Shown one piece after another: positions 53,704 through 62,538 of a DNA stretch of 64,000 bases. This DNA comes from an uncultured Bacteroidales bacterium (GTDB lineage: Bacteria > Bacteroidota > Bacteroidia > Bacteroidales > Muribaculaceae): contig CACYVC010000008.1 of the NCBI GenBank assembly GCA_902777835.1, positions 1 through 64,000 on the forward strand, read 5' to 3'. Numbering within the stretch: the stretch's first letter is position 1; the number at the start of each line of letters is the position of its first letter. The notes beneath the pieces are model-generated. The model was not told the origin of the DNA, searched no databases, and was given only the letters and a program-made list of their open reading frames with translations. A program made the position numbers and the translations under genes.

Positions 53704-53919
53704 ATGGCAGACGGAATTTTAGACAAAGCAAAAGATTTTGTTCAGGACAAAGCAGGTGATTTGTTGAAGAACCCAGAGGAGATTAAGAAGAAAGTAACTG
53801 AGGTTGGCCAAAAGATTGCTCCCGATTCACTCGATCCAAAAGTGGAGGAAGTGGTTGACAAAGCAGTAGATTTCTTAACCGACAAACTCACCAAGAAAGA
53901 CGACGCCGAGAAGAAATAA
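53704..53919 (+). CDS. Small amphipathic hypothetical protein
   Basis: A 71-residue soluble protein with repeated amphipathic helices (ILDKAKDFVQDKAGDLLKNP and VEEVVDKAVDFLTDKLTKK). It recalls stress-related CsbD or apolipoprotein-like small proteins in style only. It follows the lipoprotein gene and precedes a strong terminator. Confidence 0.65.
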   Translation: MADGILDKAKDFVQDKAGDLLKNPEEIKKKVTEVGQKIAPDSLDPKVEEVVDKAVDFLTDKLTKKDDAEKK

Positions 53920-53985
53920 CTAGGCATAAAATCGTGTTCTTGATTTCTTTTAGCTGCCGGGCTTGAAAGCTCGGAAAGATAATTG

Positions 53986-54024
53986 TGCACCTTAAAGTTG
54001 ACGGCTTAAGGTGCATATTTTTTC
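53986..54024 (+). terminator. Terminator after the small-gene group
   Basis: TGCACCTTAA (53986-53995) and TTAAGGTGCA (54006-54015) form a perfect 10-base stem, followed by TATTTTTTCT. Confidence 0.9.
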
Positions 54025-54073
54025 TATAATTGAATTTTCGTCAAAAAAATGTAAAAAAAATTGCGCTTATTTC

Positions 54074-54104
54074 TTTGTATTGCGCATATTTTAATGTATA
54101 TTTG
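54074..54104 (+). promoter_or_regulatory. Promoter of gpmI
   Basis: TTTG (54074-54077), 19 bases, then TATATTTG (54097-54104), 54 bases before the ATG. Confidence 0.75.
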
Positions 54105-54158
54105 CAGTCCACAATTTGTCAACTTAGTTAAGAGAAATAGTTAAAGGCCTATAATATA

Positions 54159-55676
54159 ATGGGAAAGAGAGCATTATTGATGATTTTAGATGGTTGGGGA
54201 ATTGGCGATAAGACCAAGAGTGATGCCATTTTCTCGACTCCAACTCCATATTGGGACTCATTGTTGGCTACATATCCTCACAGTCAGCTTCAGGCTAGCG
54301 GCGAGAATGTGGGTCTGCCCGACGGTCAGATGGGCAACAGCGAAGTGGGTCACCTGAACATTGGGGGTGGAAGGGTCGTGTATCAAGACCTCGTGAAAAT
54401 CAACAAGGCTATTCGTGACAAGTCGATATTGACCAACCCCGAGATAGTAAATGCTTTTGGCTATGCCAAAGAGACAGGCAAAGCAATCCACTTTATGGGT
54501 CTAACTAGCAACGGTGGAGTTCACAGTTCACTGGAGCATCTGTTCGCGTTGTGCGACATTGCAAAGCAGTATGAGCTTAGCGAGGTCTTTATTCACTGCT
54601 TTATGGACGGTCGTGATACCGACCCCGAGAGCGGCAAGGGTTTTGTGGCTCAGCTCGAGGAACATTGCGCTCAGAGCGCAGGTGTGGTGGCAACAGTCAC
54701 TGGTCGTTACTATGCCATGGACCGCGACAAGCGCTGGGAGCGCATCAAGCTTGCCTACGACCAGCTCGTACATGGCGAGGGTCGCAAGAGCGACAACATG
54801 GTACAGGCCATTCAGGAGAGTTATGACGAAGGCGTGACCGATGAGTTCATCAAGCCTATCGTCAACACCACAGTTGATGGCCGCATAAAGGATGGTGACG
54901 TGGTGATTTTCTTCAACTTCCGCAACGACCGCGCCAAGGAGCTTACCATTGTCCTTACTCAGCAGGATATGCCTGATCAAGGGATGACCACGATACCAAA
55001 TTTGCAGTATTATTGCATGACTCCTTACGACGCTTCGTTCACTGGCGTTCACATCCTCTTTAAGAAAGATAATGTGGATAATACACTAGCCGAATATTTG
55101 TCATCGCAAGGAAAGAAGCAATTGCACATTGCCGAGACTGAGAAATATGCTCATGTCACTTTCTTCTTCAACGGCGGACGTGAGACACCCTTTGAGGGCG
55201 AGGACCGCATCCTTGTGCCTTCACCCAAAGTTGCCACCTACGACCTCAAGCCCGAGATGAGTGCACCCGAAGTGAGAGACAAACTCGTTGAGGCGATAGG
55301 GGAGAGGAAGTATGATTTCATCGTGGTGAACTATGCCAATGGTGACATGGTGGGACACACTGGCGTATATCCCGCCATCGTTAAGGCCGTAGAGACAATT
55401 GACGTGTGTGTGCGCGACACTGTGGAGGCTGCACGTGCGGCAGGCTATGAGGTGATTATCATCGCCGACCATGGTAACTGCGACCATGCCATTAATGAGG
55501 ACGGCACGCCAAACACCGCTCACTCGCTGAACCCAGTGCCTTGCATCTATGTCACCGACAATAAGGAAGCAAAGGTCGCTGAAGGACGCCTTGCCGACGT
55601 GGCACCATCAATTCTCCAGATTATGGGACTTGAGCAGCCCGCCGAGATGACAGGAACAGGGCTGATTAAGTGTTAA
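54159..55676 (+). CDS. gpmI: Phosphoglycerate mutase, 2,3-BPG-independent
   Basis: A 505-residue alkaline-phosphatase-fold mutase of glycolysis. [11 protein letters not shown] has the first metal Asp, [19 protein letters not shown] the Ser nucleophile, and [12 protein letters not shown] plus [10 protein letters not shown] the second metal site. It is full length. The last codons and stop lie in a heptad array. Confidence 0.97.
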   Translation: MGKRALLMILDGWGIGDKTKSDAIFSTPTPYWDSLLATYPHSQLQASGENVGLPDGQMGNSEVGHLNIGGGRVVYQDLVKINKAIRDKSILTNPEIVNAFGYAKETGKAIHFMGLTSNGGVHSSLEHLFALCDIAKQYELSEVFIHCFMDGRDTDPESGKGFVAQLEEHCAQSAGVVATVTGRYYAMDRDKRWERIKLAYDQLVHGEGRKSDNMVQAIQESYDEGVTDEFIKPIVNTTVDGRIKDGDVVIFFNFRNDRAKELTIVLTQQDMPDQGMTTIPNLQYYCMTPYDASFTGVHILFKKDNVDNTLAEYLSSQGKKQLHIAETEKYAHVTFFFNGGRETPFEGEDRILVPSPKVATYDLKPEMSAPEVRDKLVEAIGERKYDFIVVNYANGDMVGHTGVYPAIVKAVETIDVCVRDTVEAARAAGYEVIIIADHGNCDHAINEDGTPNTAHSLNPVPCIYVTDNKEAKVAEGRLADVAPSILQIMGLEQPAEMTGTGLIKC

Positions 55677-55700
55677 GTCGTAAGTGTTAAGAGTTAAGTA
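55666..55700. repeat. Heptad array, 5 units, overlapping the gpmI stop
   Basis: TTAAGTG, TTAAGTC, GTAAGTG, TTAAGAG and TTAAGTA are in phase. The gpmI stop TAA (55674-55676) is inside the second unit, so the last residues (IKC) come from the repeat. Confidence 0.85.
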
Positions 55701-55795
55701 AAGCCGCATGCGGCTGTGAAGATAAAAATAACAAAACGAAATATATCATTAAATACACAACACATTTTTTTCATTTCATATACTCGTTTTACTAT

Positions 55796-55883
55796 GATGG
55801 CTCGACGCAGTGAATGCATCGAGTCATCTCTTTTACACAGTGCGGTTCAGCCATCAACAGCTGAACCGCATAATTTGTTTTGC
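55796..55883. terminator. Two hairpins between converging gpmI and lon
   Basis: GATGGCTCGA (55796-55805) pairs with TCGAGTCATC (55819-55828). Then TGCGGTTCAGC (55841-55851) pairs perfectly with GCTGAACCGCA (55860-55870), followed by T-rich sequence. They probably end both converging transcripts. Confidence 0.7.
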
Positions 55884-55929
55884 ACAACCGCAAGTCTTCG
55901 ACTTGACTTAAAAACTAACTAATTATCAC

Positions 55930-58374
55930 TTAAAGCTCAATCGCGTCTTTCACTTTGTCGGGGAGGAGAGCGAAGTCGATTACCTCCTTAATTGTGTTGA
56001 CGAAGTGGAAGGTGAGTCCTTTGAGGTAGATGTCGTTGATTTCGTCAATGTCTTTCTTGTTGTCGCGGCACAGAATGATGTCGGTGATGCCTGCGCGCTT
56101 GGCAGCGAGGATTTTCTCTTTGATGCCGCCCACTGGCAGCACCTTGCCACGCAGGGTGATTTCGCCTGTCATCGCCACATGGTCACGCACTTTGCGCTGG
56201 GTGAACGATGAAACCAGCGATGTCACCATTGTCACGCCTGCCGATGGGCCATCTTTTGGGATGGCGCCCTCGGGCACGTGCACATGGACGTTGTATTTAT
56301 CGAAGAGTTCGTAGTCGATGTTAAAGAGCTGACTGTGGCTCTTGAGATATTGCAGCGCAATCATTGCGCTCTCCTTCATCACGTCGCCTAGGTTGCCAGT
56401 GAGGGTGAGTTTTTCGCCCTTGCCACGCGACAGTGCGCTCTCAATGAATAGAATCTCGCCACCCACGGCAGTCCATGCCAGACCTGTTACCACTCCAGCA
56501 AACTCGTTGCCCTCGTAGCGGTCGCTGTTGAAATCACGGGCTCCGAGAAACTCCTTCAGACTCTCCACGTCGATGCTCTTGGGATATTCGTCGCCGCTTG
56601 CTTTCTTGCGTGCCACCTTGCGCAGCACCTTGGCAATCTTCTTCTCAAGTTCACGCACACCGCTCTCGCGTGTGTAACCGTCAATGATTTCGGTGATAGT
56701 TGCCTTGGGGAAGGTGATTTCTTTCTTCTCAAAACCGTTCTCTTGCAGCTGCTTGGGCACAAGGTGCTTGCGTGCAATCTCGATTTTCTCCTCTGGGATA
56801 TAGCTGTTGATTTCAATCACCTCCATGCGGTCGAGCAAGGGTTTTGAGATAGTGCCAAGGTTGTTGGCGGTTGCGATAAACAGCACCTTTGAGAGGTCGT
56901 AATCCACGTCAAGGTAATTGTCGTGGAAGTGGCCGTTCTGTTCTGGGTCGAGCACCTCTAACAATGCCGATGCAGGGTCACCTTTGAAGTCCTGCCCCAC
57001 CTTGTCGATTTCGTCGAGCACAATCACCGGGTTGCAGCTGTTGCACTTCATCATCGCCTCGACTATGCGGCCTGGCATAGCGCCAATGTAGGTGCGACGG
57101 TGACCGCGAATCTCGGCCTCGTCGTGCAAACCGCCCAGCGAGATGCGCTCATACTTGCGATGCAGTGCCTCGGCGATGGAGCGTCCAAGTGATGTCTTGC
57201 CCACACCCGGAGGGCCATAGAGGCAGATGATAGGTGCCTTGAGGTCGCCACGCAATTTGAGTACCGAGAGATGCTCGAGGATGCGGTCTTTCACGTTCTC
57301 CAGCCCATAGTGGTCGCGATTGAGCTTTGTTTCCACCTTCTTGAGGTTGAAGTTGTCGGTGGTATATTCGTTCCACGGCAGGTTGAGCATGGTGTCGAGG
57401 TAGGCATATTGCGTAGAGTAGTCGGGAGACTGAGGGTTGAGGCGCTCAAGTTTCTTGAGTTCCTTCTCAAAGTGCTTTTGAGTGCTCTCGTCCCATTTTT
57501 TTTCTTTGGCACGGTTCTCGAGTTCGGGGATGTCGTCGTCGTTGGTGCCAAGCTCCTCCTGAATAGTGCGTATCTGTTGCTGCAGGAAGTGCTCACGTTG
57601 CTGCTGCGAGAGATCTTCGCGGGTGCGCAACTGAATGCTTGCCTTCAGGTCGATGAGCTGCGCCTCTTTACTCAGAATGCCAAAGAGGTGATAAGCGCGC
57701 TTCTTGATGTCACTCTCCTGGAGCAACATCTGTTTGTCGCGGGCCTCAAAGGGGATGTTTGTGGCGAGGAAGTGCATCAAATAGACTGGATCGTCGATGT
57801 TGGTGATGGCAAATTTCATCTCTTTGCCAGCGTCGCCCATCTTGTTGAGCATGTCGTAGGTCAACTCCTTGATAGAACTGATTATGGCCTCAAACTCGCC
57901 GTCGTTCTTCTTAGGCAATTTTTCGTTGAAGAGCGAGATGTTGCCACGCATGTAGGGTTCGCGTGTAGTGATTTCCTCCAGCACGAAGCTCGAGCGGCCG
58001 TGCAGAATCACATTGGTGGAGTCATCGGGCAGTTTAAGCACTTTGATAACCTCGGCAACGGTGCCCACTGGGTAAAGGTCGTTTTTGTCGGGATCGTCAA
58101 CATCGCTGTCAATTTGGCAAACTACTGCCAAAGGTTCACCCGTGCGCTGTGAGTCCTTAATCGCATTAAGGGATTTTGTGCGGCCCACCATCACTGGCAT
58201 TGTCATGCCTGGAAACAGCACCATATTGCGCAGGGCAAGTACTGGCACGTCTTTCAACTCCTTTTCTTTCAGAAGTTTGTCGTCGCCATTGGCATGAATC
58301 TCGGCAAAGATAGGAATGGCATGCGCGCCACCATCGTTCATTTCGTAATCTATATCTTTATTAAAATCTATCAT
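55930..58374 (-). CDS. lon: ATP-dependent protease Lon
   Basis: An 814-residue LonA. It has an N-terminal substrate domain from VPVLALRNMVLFPGMTMPVM, Walker A in GPPGVGKTSLGRS, Walker B in PVIVLDEID, and the Ser-Lys dyad in PKDGPSAGVTM and GGIKEKILAAKRAG. It degrades misfolded and regulatory proteins. The ATG at 58374 is chosen because a promoter box lies between it and the upstream in-frame start. Confidence 0.96.
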   Translation of the reverse strand: MIDFNKDIDYEMNDGGAHAIPIFAEIHANGDDKLLKEKELKDVPVLALRNMVLFPGMTMPVMVGRTKSLNAIKDSQRTGEPLAVVCQIDSDVDDPDKNDLYPVGTVAEVIKVLKLPDDSTNVILHGRSSFVLEEITTREPYMRGNISLFNEKLPKKNDGEFEAIISSIKELTYDMLNKMGDAGKEMKFAITNIDDPVYLMHFLATNIPFEARDKQMLLQESDIKKRAYHLFGILSKEAQLIDLKASIQLRTREDLSQQQREHFLQQQIRTIQEELGTNDDDIPELENRAKEKKWDESTQKHFEKELKKLERLNPQSPDYSTQYAYLDTMLNLPWNEYTTDNFNLKKVETKLNRDHYGLENVKDRILEHLSVLKLRGDLKAPIICLYGPPGVGKTSLGRSIAEALHRKYERISLGGLHDEAEIRGHRRTYIGAMPGRIVEAMMKCNSCNPVIVLDEIDKVGQDFKGDPASALLEVLDPEQNGHFHDNYLDVDYDLSKVLFIATANNLGTISKPLLDRMEVIEINSYIPEEKIEIARKHLVPKQLQENGFEKKEITFPKATITEIIDGYTRESGVRELEKKIAKVLRKVARKKASGDEYPKSIDVESLKEFLGARDFNSDRYEGNEFAGVVTGLAWTAVGGEILFIESALSRGKGEKLTLTGNLGDVMKESAMIALQYLKSHSQLFNIDYELFDKYNVHVHVPEGAIPKDGPSAGVTMVTSLVSSFTQRKVRDHVAMTGEITLRGKVLPVGGIKEKILAAKRAGITDIILCRDNKKDIDEINDIYLKGLTFHFVNTIKEVIDFALLPDKVKDAIEL

Positions 58375-58398
58375 ATAATTATTGTGTGTTTTTGATTG

Positions 58399-58427
58399 CA
58401 AAATTACTAATAATATTGTATAAGCAA
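58399..58427 (-). promoter_or_regulatory. Promoter of lon
   Basis: On the minus strand, TTG (58425-58427), 18 bases, then TAATTTTG (58399-58406). Confidence 0.65.
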
Positions 58428-58800
58428 AACTAGTGCCAGTTATCATTTATTTCTGCTTGTAGAGTGGGCAAATTAAAAACAACTGATTTTTAAATAAAAT
58501 GCTCACGCGCGCAATGCATTGAACAAGCTCAGTTTTGACTTGCTTAATCGCATTTTTCTGATTATTCTGATTTGTGTGTGGGGCGCTTTTGCCACTCTTG
58601 CCGGAGTGGAAATTAAGCACTGTGTGCTAAAATTGATGTTGCGCCCAAGGGCGCTAAAATTTTAGTGCGAAGCACCACAATAATTTTAGAGCTGCTGTAA
58701 TTGAAATAATGACAAATTATTCCTTACCCACACTATGATTAAATTTTTATTATTATATTTGCACTTTATAAATTCTTTAAAAAACTAAAACCATAATTAT
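58428..58800. other. Divergent intergenic region rich in small dyads
   Basis: No gene is seen. After the 25-base repeat (58475-58499) come CCACTC/GAGTGG (58592-58609), AGCAC/GTGCT (58616-58628), GCGCCCAAGGGCGC (58641-58654), the palindrome CTAAAATTTTAG (58654-58665) and GTGC-GAA-GCAC (58665-58675). TATATTTG at 58754-58761 is the likely -7 box of the metallopeptidase gene. Confidence 0.6.
58475..58499. repeat. 25-base dispersed repeat, copy 2
   Basis: This is identical, in inverted orientation, to 5070-5094 in the MITE-like region. It begins AAAAACAACTGATTT and is AT-rich. Confidence 0.7.
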
Positions 58801-60009
58801 ATGAGCAAACTTAATCCTAAATTAGAATTAGAGAAACAACTTGGTAAGCAGATTTATAATGCTTTGCAGGGCGAGATAGTGGAAGAGGTACTTCGTAAGA
58901 CCAAGACTTCGAGTCGCGACGCCTATTGGCGCAGCAGCATGGAGGGACATAGCCTTAGGGTGCAGAAAGAACTCTTGCCCGACTTTTATGAACTATGCCA
59001 GGATGTGAAGAAGAAACTTAAAGTAAAGGAAGAAGTCGATTTCTATATAACAGGCGACAGCGATGTCAACGCTTTCTCGTTGGCTGCCGAAGATGAAGGC
59101 GAGCACCACATCGTGAATGTGAACTCGGCGCTCTTCGACTTGATGAGCACCGATGAGCTGCGCTTTGTCATTGGTCATGAGCTGGGGCACTTGATCAACA
59201 AAGATACAGCACTGGCAAGACTCATCAACTTTGTGTTCCCACCCGAGGCGGCAGTGCCTGTGACGTTGCAGTACAAGATACGCCTGCATGAGCAGCTTGC
59301 CGAACTCGTCGCCGATCGCTATGGCTACATGGCAACCGAGAACCTGGGCGTGTGCGTGACGGCCTTCTTCAAGATGGCATCGGGTCTAGACTTGGAAAAG
59401 ATGAACGTGAGCATCGATGCCCTGATTGCCGATAACAACCGGCGCCTTGAATACTTCTTGAAAGACAAGGGCATAAGCCGCTCGTCACATCCTGTTAATC
59501 CCATCAGGGTGCAGGCTCTCAACTTGTTTGCCACTTGCCAGTCGCAAGAAGAGCTTCATAAAGGCATGGATGAACTCATCTCCATCCTTCTCAAGGTGGG
59601 TGATAGTGAGCTCGATGAGTATATGGCACGTTTCATCGCTTCGGCAGGACTCATTGTGGCAAGTAGCGATAAGAAAGTGAAAGAAGACGAGGTGAACCAA
59701 ATCATTGAGATGCTTGCCCGCCTCAAGATATTCCCTCGCAAATACCTGGAAGAGATAGCACAAGGCGATGTGGGCGCAATCTTCAACGACTCGGTGGAGA
59801 ACATCCTAAAGATTAACCCTGGCATGAGAATGGGACTGCTTGAGTATATGATTCATATTGCTCTGAGCGACAAAGTGATAGCACGCAATGAGGTTGAACT
59901 ATTGTATAATTTTGGCGCGAGCATATCGCTTAGCGAGATTGAAGTGGCGTCGGCGATTGCCGAATCAATCCAGCGCAACTATATGCCCAGCCTGGAGTCG
60001 ATTTGCTAA
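58801..60009 (+). CDS. M48-type zinc metallopeptidase with TerB-like C-terminus
   Basis: A 402-residue soluble protein without signal peptide. HELGH is at residues 126-130, and the third zinc ligand is probably Glu168 in LAELVADRYG. The last 130 residues are helical and acidic (SSDKKVKEDEVNQIIEMLAR, NEVELLYNFGASISLSEIEV) and recall TerB or tellurite-resistance-type modules. M48 peptidases are usually membrane bound, so a cytoplasmic form is less common. It is monocistronic. The substrate is unknown. Confidence 0.8.
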   Translation: MSKLNPKLELEKQLGKQIYNALQGEIVEEVLRKTKTSSRDAYWRSSMEGHSLRVQKELLPDFYELCQDVKKKLKVKEEVDFYITGDSDVNAFSLAAEDEGEHHIVNVNSALFDLMSTDELRFVIGHELGHLINKDTALARLINFVFPPEAAVPVTLQYKIRLHEQLAELVADRYGYMATENLGVCVTAFFKMASGLDLEKMNVSIDALIADNNRRLEYFLKDKGISRSSHPVNPIRVQALNLFATCQSQEELHKGMDELISILLKVGDSELDEYMARFIASAGLIVASSDKKVKEDEVNQIIEMLARLKIFPRKYLEEIAQGDVGAIFNDSVENILKINPGMRMGLLEYMIHIALSDKVIARNEVELLYNFGASISLSEIEVASAIAESIQRNYMPSLESIC

Positions 60010-60125
60010 CTCACCACTTCGCACATAACATTTAATTTTTTACACTTATTACTTATCTCTCAACTATCCCCTCAAAATTGCGTTAAGCGCGTTTTCAATA
60101 AAAAAGATTAAAAACGCCGTTATAT

Positions 60126-60156
60126 TTTGCTGTTTCGGGAAAAAGTAGTAATTTAG
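60126..60156 (+). promoter_or_regulatory. Promoter of the iorAB group
   Basis: TTTG (60126-60129), 19 bases, then TAATTTAG (60149-60156), which misses the consensus by one base. Confidence 0.5.
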
Positions 60157-60244
60157 TGCACTAATTCAAATCTTGTCCTAGAGAGGGTATAAATATTGCA
60201 AAAATTAGAATACACATAACATAAACAACAAATTTAAATATCAA

Positions 60245-61843
60245 ATGAAAACCAAACATTTGCTACTTGGCGATGAGGCCTTGGCACTTGGCGCACTGCA
60301 TGCCGGATTGAGCGGCGTGTGGGCTTATCCTGGTACCCCATCGACCGAGATTACAGAGTTTATTCAAAAGAGCGAGCAAGGCCGCGCTGGCAGCGTGCAT
60401 TGCCGTTGGAGTGCTAACGAGAAGACTGCTATGGAGGAGGCTTTGGGCATGAGTTATGCTGGCAAGCGCGCTATGGTGTGCATGAAGCATGTAGGCATGA
60501 ATGTGTGTGCCGACGCCTTCGTCAATAGTGCCGTGACAGGTGCTAATGGCGGCCTGGTTATTGTCGCTTGCGATGATCCCTCGATGCACTCATCGCAGAA
60601 CGAGCAGGACTCTCGCTTCTATGCCGACTTCGCTATGATGCCATGCTTCGAGCCCTCTTCTCAACAAGAGGCCTACGAGATGGTGCGCTGCGCGTTTGAT
60701 TACAGTGAGAAGAACCGCATCCCCGTGCTGATGCGCCTCACCACCCGCATGGCTCACTCTCGCGCTATCGTTGAGACCAGCGAGCAACTCAATCAAAACG
60801 AGATTCACTTCCCTGAGAATCCTCGTCAGTGGGTTACTCTGCCAGTGAACGCCCGCATGCGCAACGATCAGCTTGTGAAAGACATCCTCGCATTTGAGGA
60901 AGACGCTTGCACCATGGGTCAGAACCAGTATATTGATGGTCCCGACAACTCGATGGGTATCATCACTTGCGGTATCGCCTACAACTACCTCATGGAGAAC
61001 TATCCCGACGGATGCCCATTCCCAGTGCTCAAGCTCACTCAATACCCATTGCCCAAGAAGATGGTGCGCAAGATGGCTGCCGAGTGCAAGAGCATCATGG
61101 TAGTGGAAGAAGGCCAACCACTGGTTGAGAAACTGCTTCGTGGCGTACTTGAACTGCCAATAGAGGTTAAAGGTCGTCTTGATGGCACCTTGCCACGCAC
61201 TGGCGAGCTTAACCCCGACGTGCTGCGTGCTGCTCTTGGCATGGCTCCACTTGAGGCTCATGCTGCTGCAACAGTAACTGTTCCCCGTCCACCAGCATTG
61301 TGCCAGGGCTGCGGTCACCGCGACTTCTACACAGCACTCAATAATGTGCTCAAGAACTATGAGACTGCTCGCGTCTTTGCCGACATCGGCTGCTACACTC
61401 TTGGCTGGCTGGCTCCATTCCATGCCTTCCAGACCTGTGTGGAGATGGGTGCTTCGCTCACCATGTCGATTGGCGCTGCCAACGCTGGAGTACATCCTTC
61501 GGTAGCTGTGATTGGTGACTCTACATTCACTCACAGCGGCATGACAGGCTTGCTCGATGCAGTTAACGAGAAAGCCAACATCACCCTGTGCATCAGTGAT
61601 AACCTTACTACAGGTATGACTGGTGGACAAGACTCGGCCGGCACTGGTCGCCTTGAGCAGATTTGCTACGGCGTGGGTGTTGATCCAGCACACGTGCGTG
61701 TGATTGTTCCTCTTCCCAAGAACTATCCCGATATGGAGAAGGTGATTGACGAGGAAATCAACTACAAGGGTGTTTCTGTAATTATCGCTCGCCGCGAGTG
61801 CATTCAGACCGCTAAGCGTCATGCAAAGGCTAAAGCAAAATGA
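60245..61843 (+). CDS. iorA: Indolepyruvate ferredoxin oxidoreductase, alpha subunit
   Basis: A 532-residue subunit that with IorB oxidises aryl-pyruvates, and possibly other 2-oxoacids, to acyl-CoA while reducing ferredoxin. The pyrimidine domain starts LLLGDEALALGALHAGLSGV with YPGTPSTEIT. The TPP-binding domain has CQGCGHRDFY and GDSTFTHSGMTGLL, then ISDNLTTGMTGGQ. The C-terminal two-cluster ferredoxin domain of archaeal IorA is missing; the protein ends with a short basic tail. I recall this shorter form as usual in Bacteroidetes. iorB follows after 35 bases. Confidence 0.92.
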   Translation: MKTKHLLLGDEALALGALHAGLSGVWAYPGTPSTEITEFIQKSEQGRAGSVHCRWSANEKTAMEEALGMSYAGKRAMVCMKHVGMNVCADAFVNSAVTGANGGLVIVACDDPSMHSSQNEQDSRFYADFAMMPCFEPSSQQEAYEMVRCAFDYSEKNRIPVLMRLTTRMAHSRAIVETSEQLNQNEIHFPENPRQWVTLPVNARMRNDQLVKDILAFEEDACTMGQNQYIDGPDNSMGIITCGIAYNYLMENYPDGCPFPVLKLTQYPLPKKMVRKMAAECKSIMVVEEGQPLVEKLLRGVLELPIEVKGRLDGTLPRTGELNPDVLRAALGMAPLEAHAAATVTVPRPPALCQGCGHRDFYTALNNVLKNYETARVFADIGCYTLGWLAPFHAFQTCVEMGASLTMSIGAANAGVHPSVAVIGDSTFTHSGMTGLLDAVNEKANITLCISDNLTTGMTGGQDSAGTGRLEQICYGVGVDPAHVRVIVPLPKNYPDMEKVIDEEINYKGVSVIIARRECIQTAKRHAKAKAK

Positions 61844-61878
61844 TTCTATCCACATCTAACAAATAAAATTCTCAAATC

Positions 61879-62463
61879 ATGAAACAAGATATAATTCTTT
61901 GCGGTGTGGGCGGACAAGGAATCCTCTCCATTGCTACTATCATAGGTTGGGCTGCCCTGAAAGAGGGTATCTACTTGAAACAAGCCGAGGTGCATGGCAT
62001 GAGCCAGCGTGGTGGCGACGTGCAGAGCAATCTGCGTCTGTCCGACGCTCCTATCAGCAGTGACCTTATTGCTCACGGCGCTTGCGACCTCATCATCTCG
62101 CTTGAGCCAATGGAGGCTCTGCGTTATGTGCAGTATCTCAACCCAAATGGCTGGGTTATTACTAACACCACTCCTTTTGTCAACATTCCTAACTATCCTG
62201 AGATGGAGGCCGTGAATGCTGAGCTCAAGAAGCAGGGCAACGTCATTATGATCGACGTTGACGCTATTGCTAAGGAAGTTAAATCGCCACGCAGCGCCAA
62301 CATGGTGCTTCTGGGCGCCGCCGCTTCGGTTCTTGAGATGCTCAAGCCCGAGCAGCTACTTGAGGGCATCACCAATGTCTTCGCCAGCAAGGGCGATGCA
62401 ATAGTAGAAACCAACATTGCCGCCTTCAAGGCTGGTTATGAGTTTGCACAAAAGAATAAATAA
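61879..62463 (+). CDS. iorB: Indolepyruvate ferredoxin oxidoreductase, beta subunit
   Basis: A 194-residue gamma/beta domain subunit. GVGGQGILSIATIIGWAA at residues 8-25 and EVHGMSQRGGDVQSNLRL are diagnostic. Full length. It is followed by a hairpin and then the aminotransferase gene. Confidence 0.94.
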   Translation: MKQDIILCGVGGQGILSIATIIGWAALKEGIYLKQAEVHGMSQRGGDVQSNLRLSDAPISSDLIAHGACDLIISLEPMEALRYVQYLNPNGWVITNTTPFVNIPNYPEMEAVNAELKKQGNVIMIDVDAIAKEVKSPRSANMVLLGAAASVLEMLKPEQLLEGITNVFASKGDAIVETNIAAFKAGYEFAQKNK

Positions 62464-62466
62464 CAA

Positions 62467-62513
62467 GAGGACAAGGGGAGAAGATTCTCTCTCTAAACTC
62501 TTCCCCCTTCCTC
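62467..62513 (+). other. Hairpin between iorB and the aminotransferase gene
   Basis: GAGGACAAGGGGAGAAG (62467-62483) can pair imperfectly with CTTCCCCCTTCCTC (62500-62513). There is no T run, so it may be an RNA-processing or stability element and not a full terminator. Confidence 0.45.
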
Positions 62514-62538
62514 TAACCTATAAAACTATAAAACAACT

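Noticed and set aside
60245-61843. IorA as a truncated pseudogene
   Set aside because: The catalytic domains are complete and iorB follows normally; I recall the form without a ferredoxin domain as usual in Bacteroidetes.
60590-61855. A 421-codon open frame on the minus strand
   Set aside because: It is the antisense shadow of iorA; the plus strand has strong family motifs throughout and the minus product looks like no protein.
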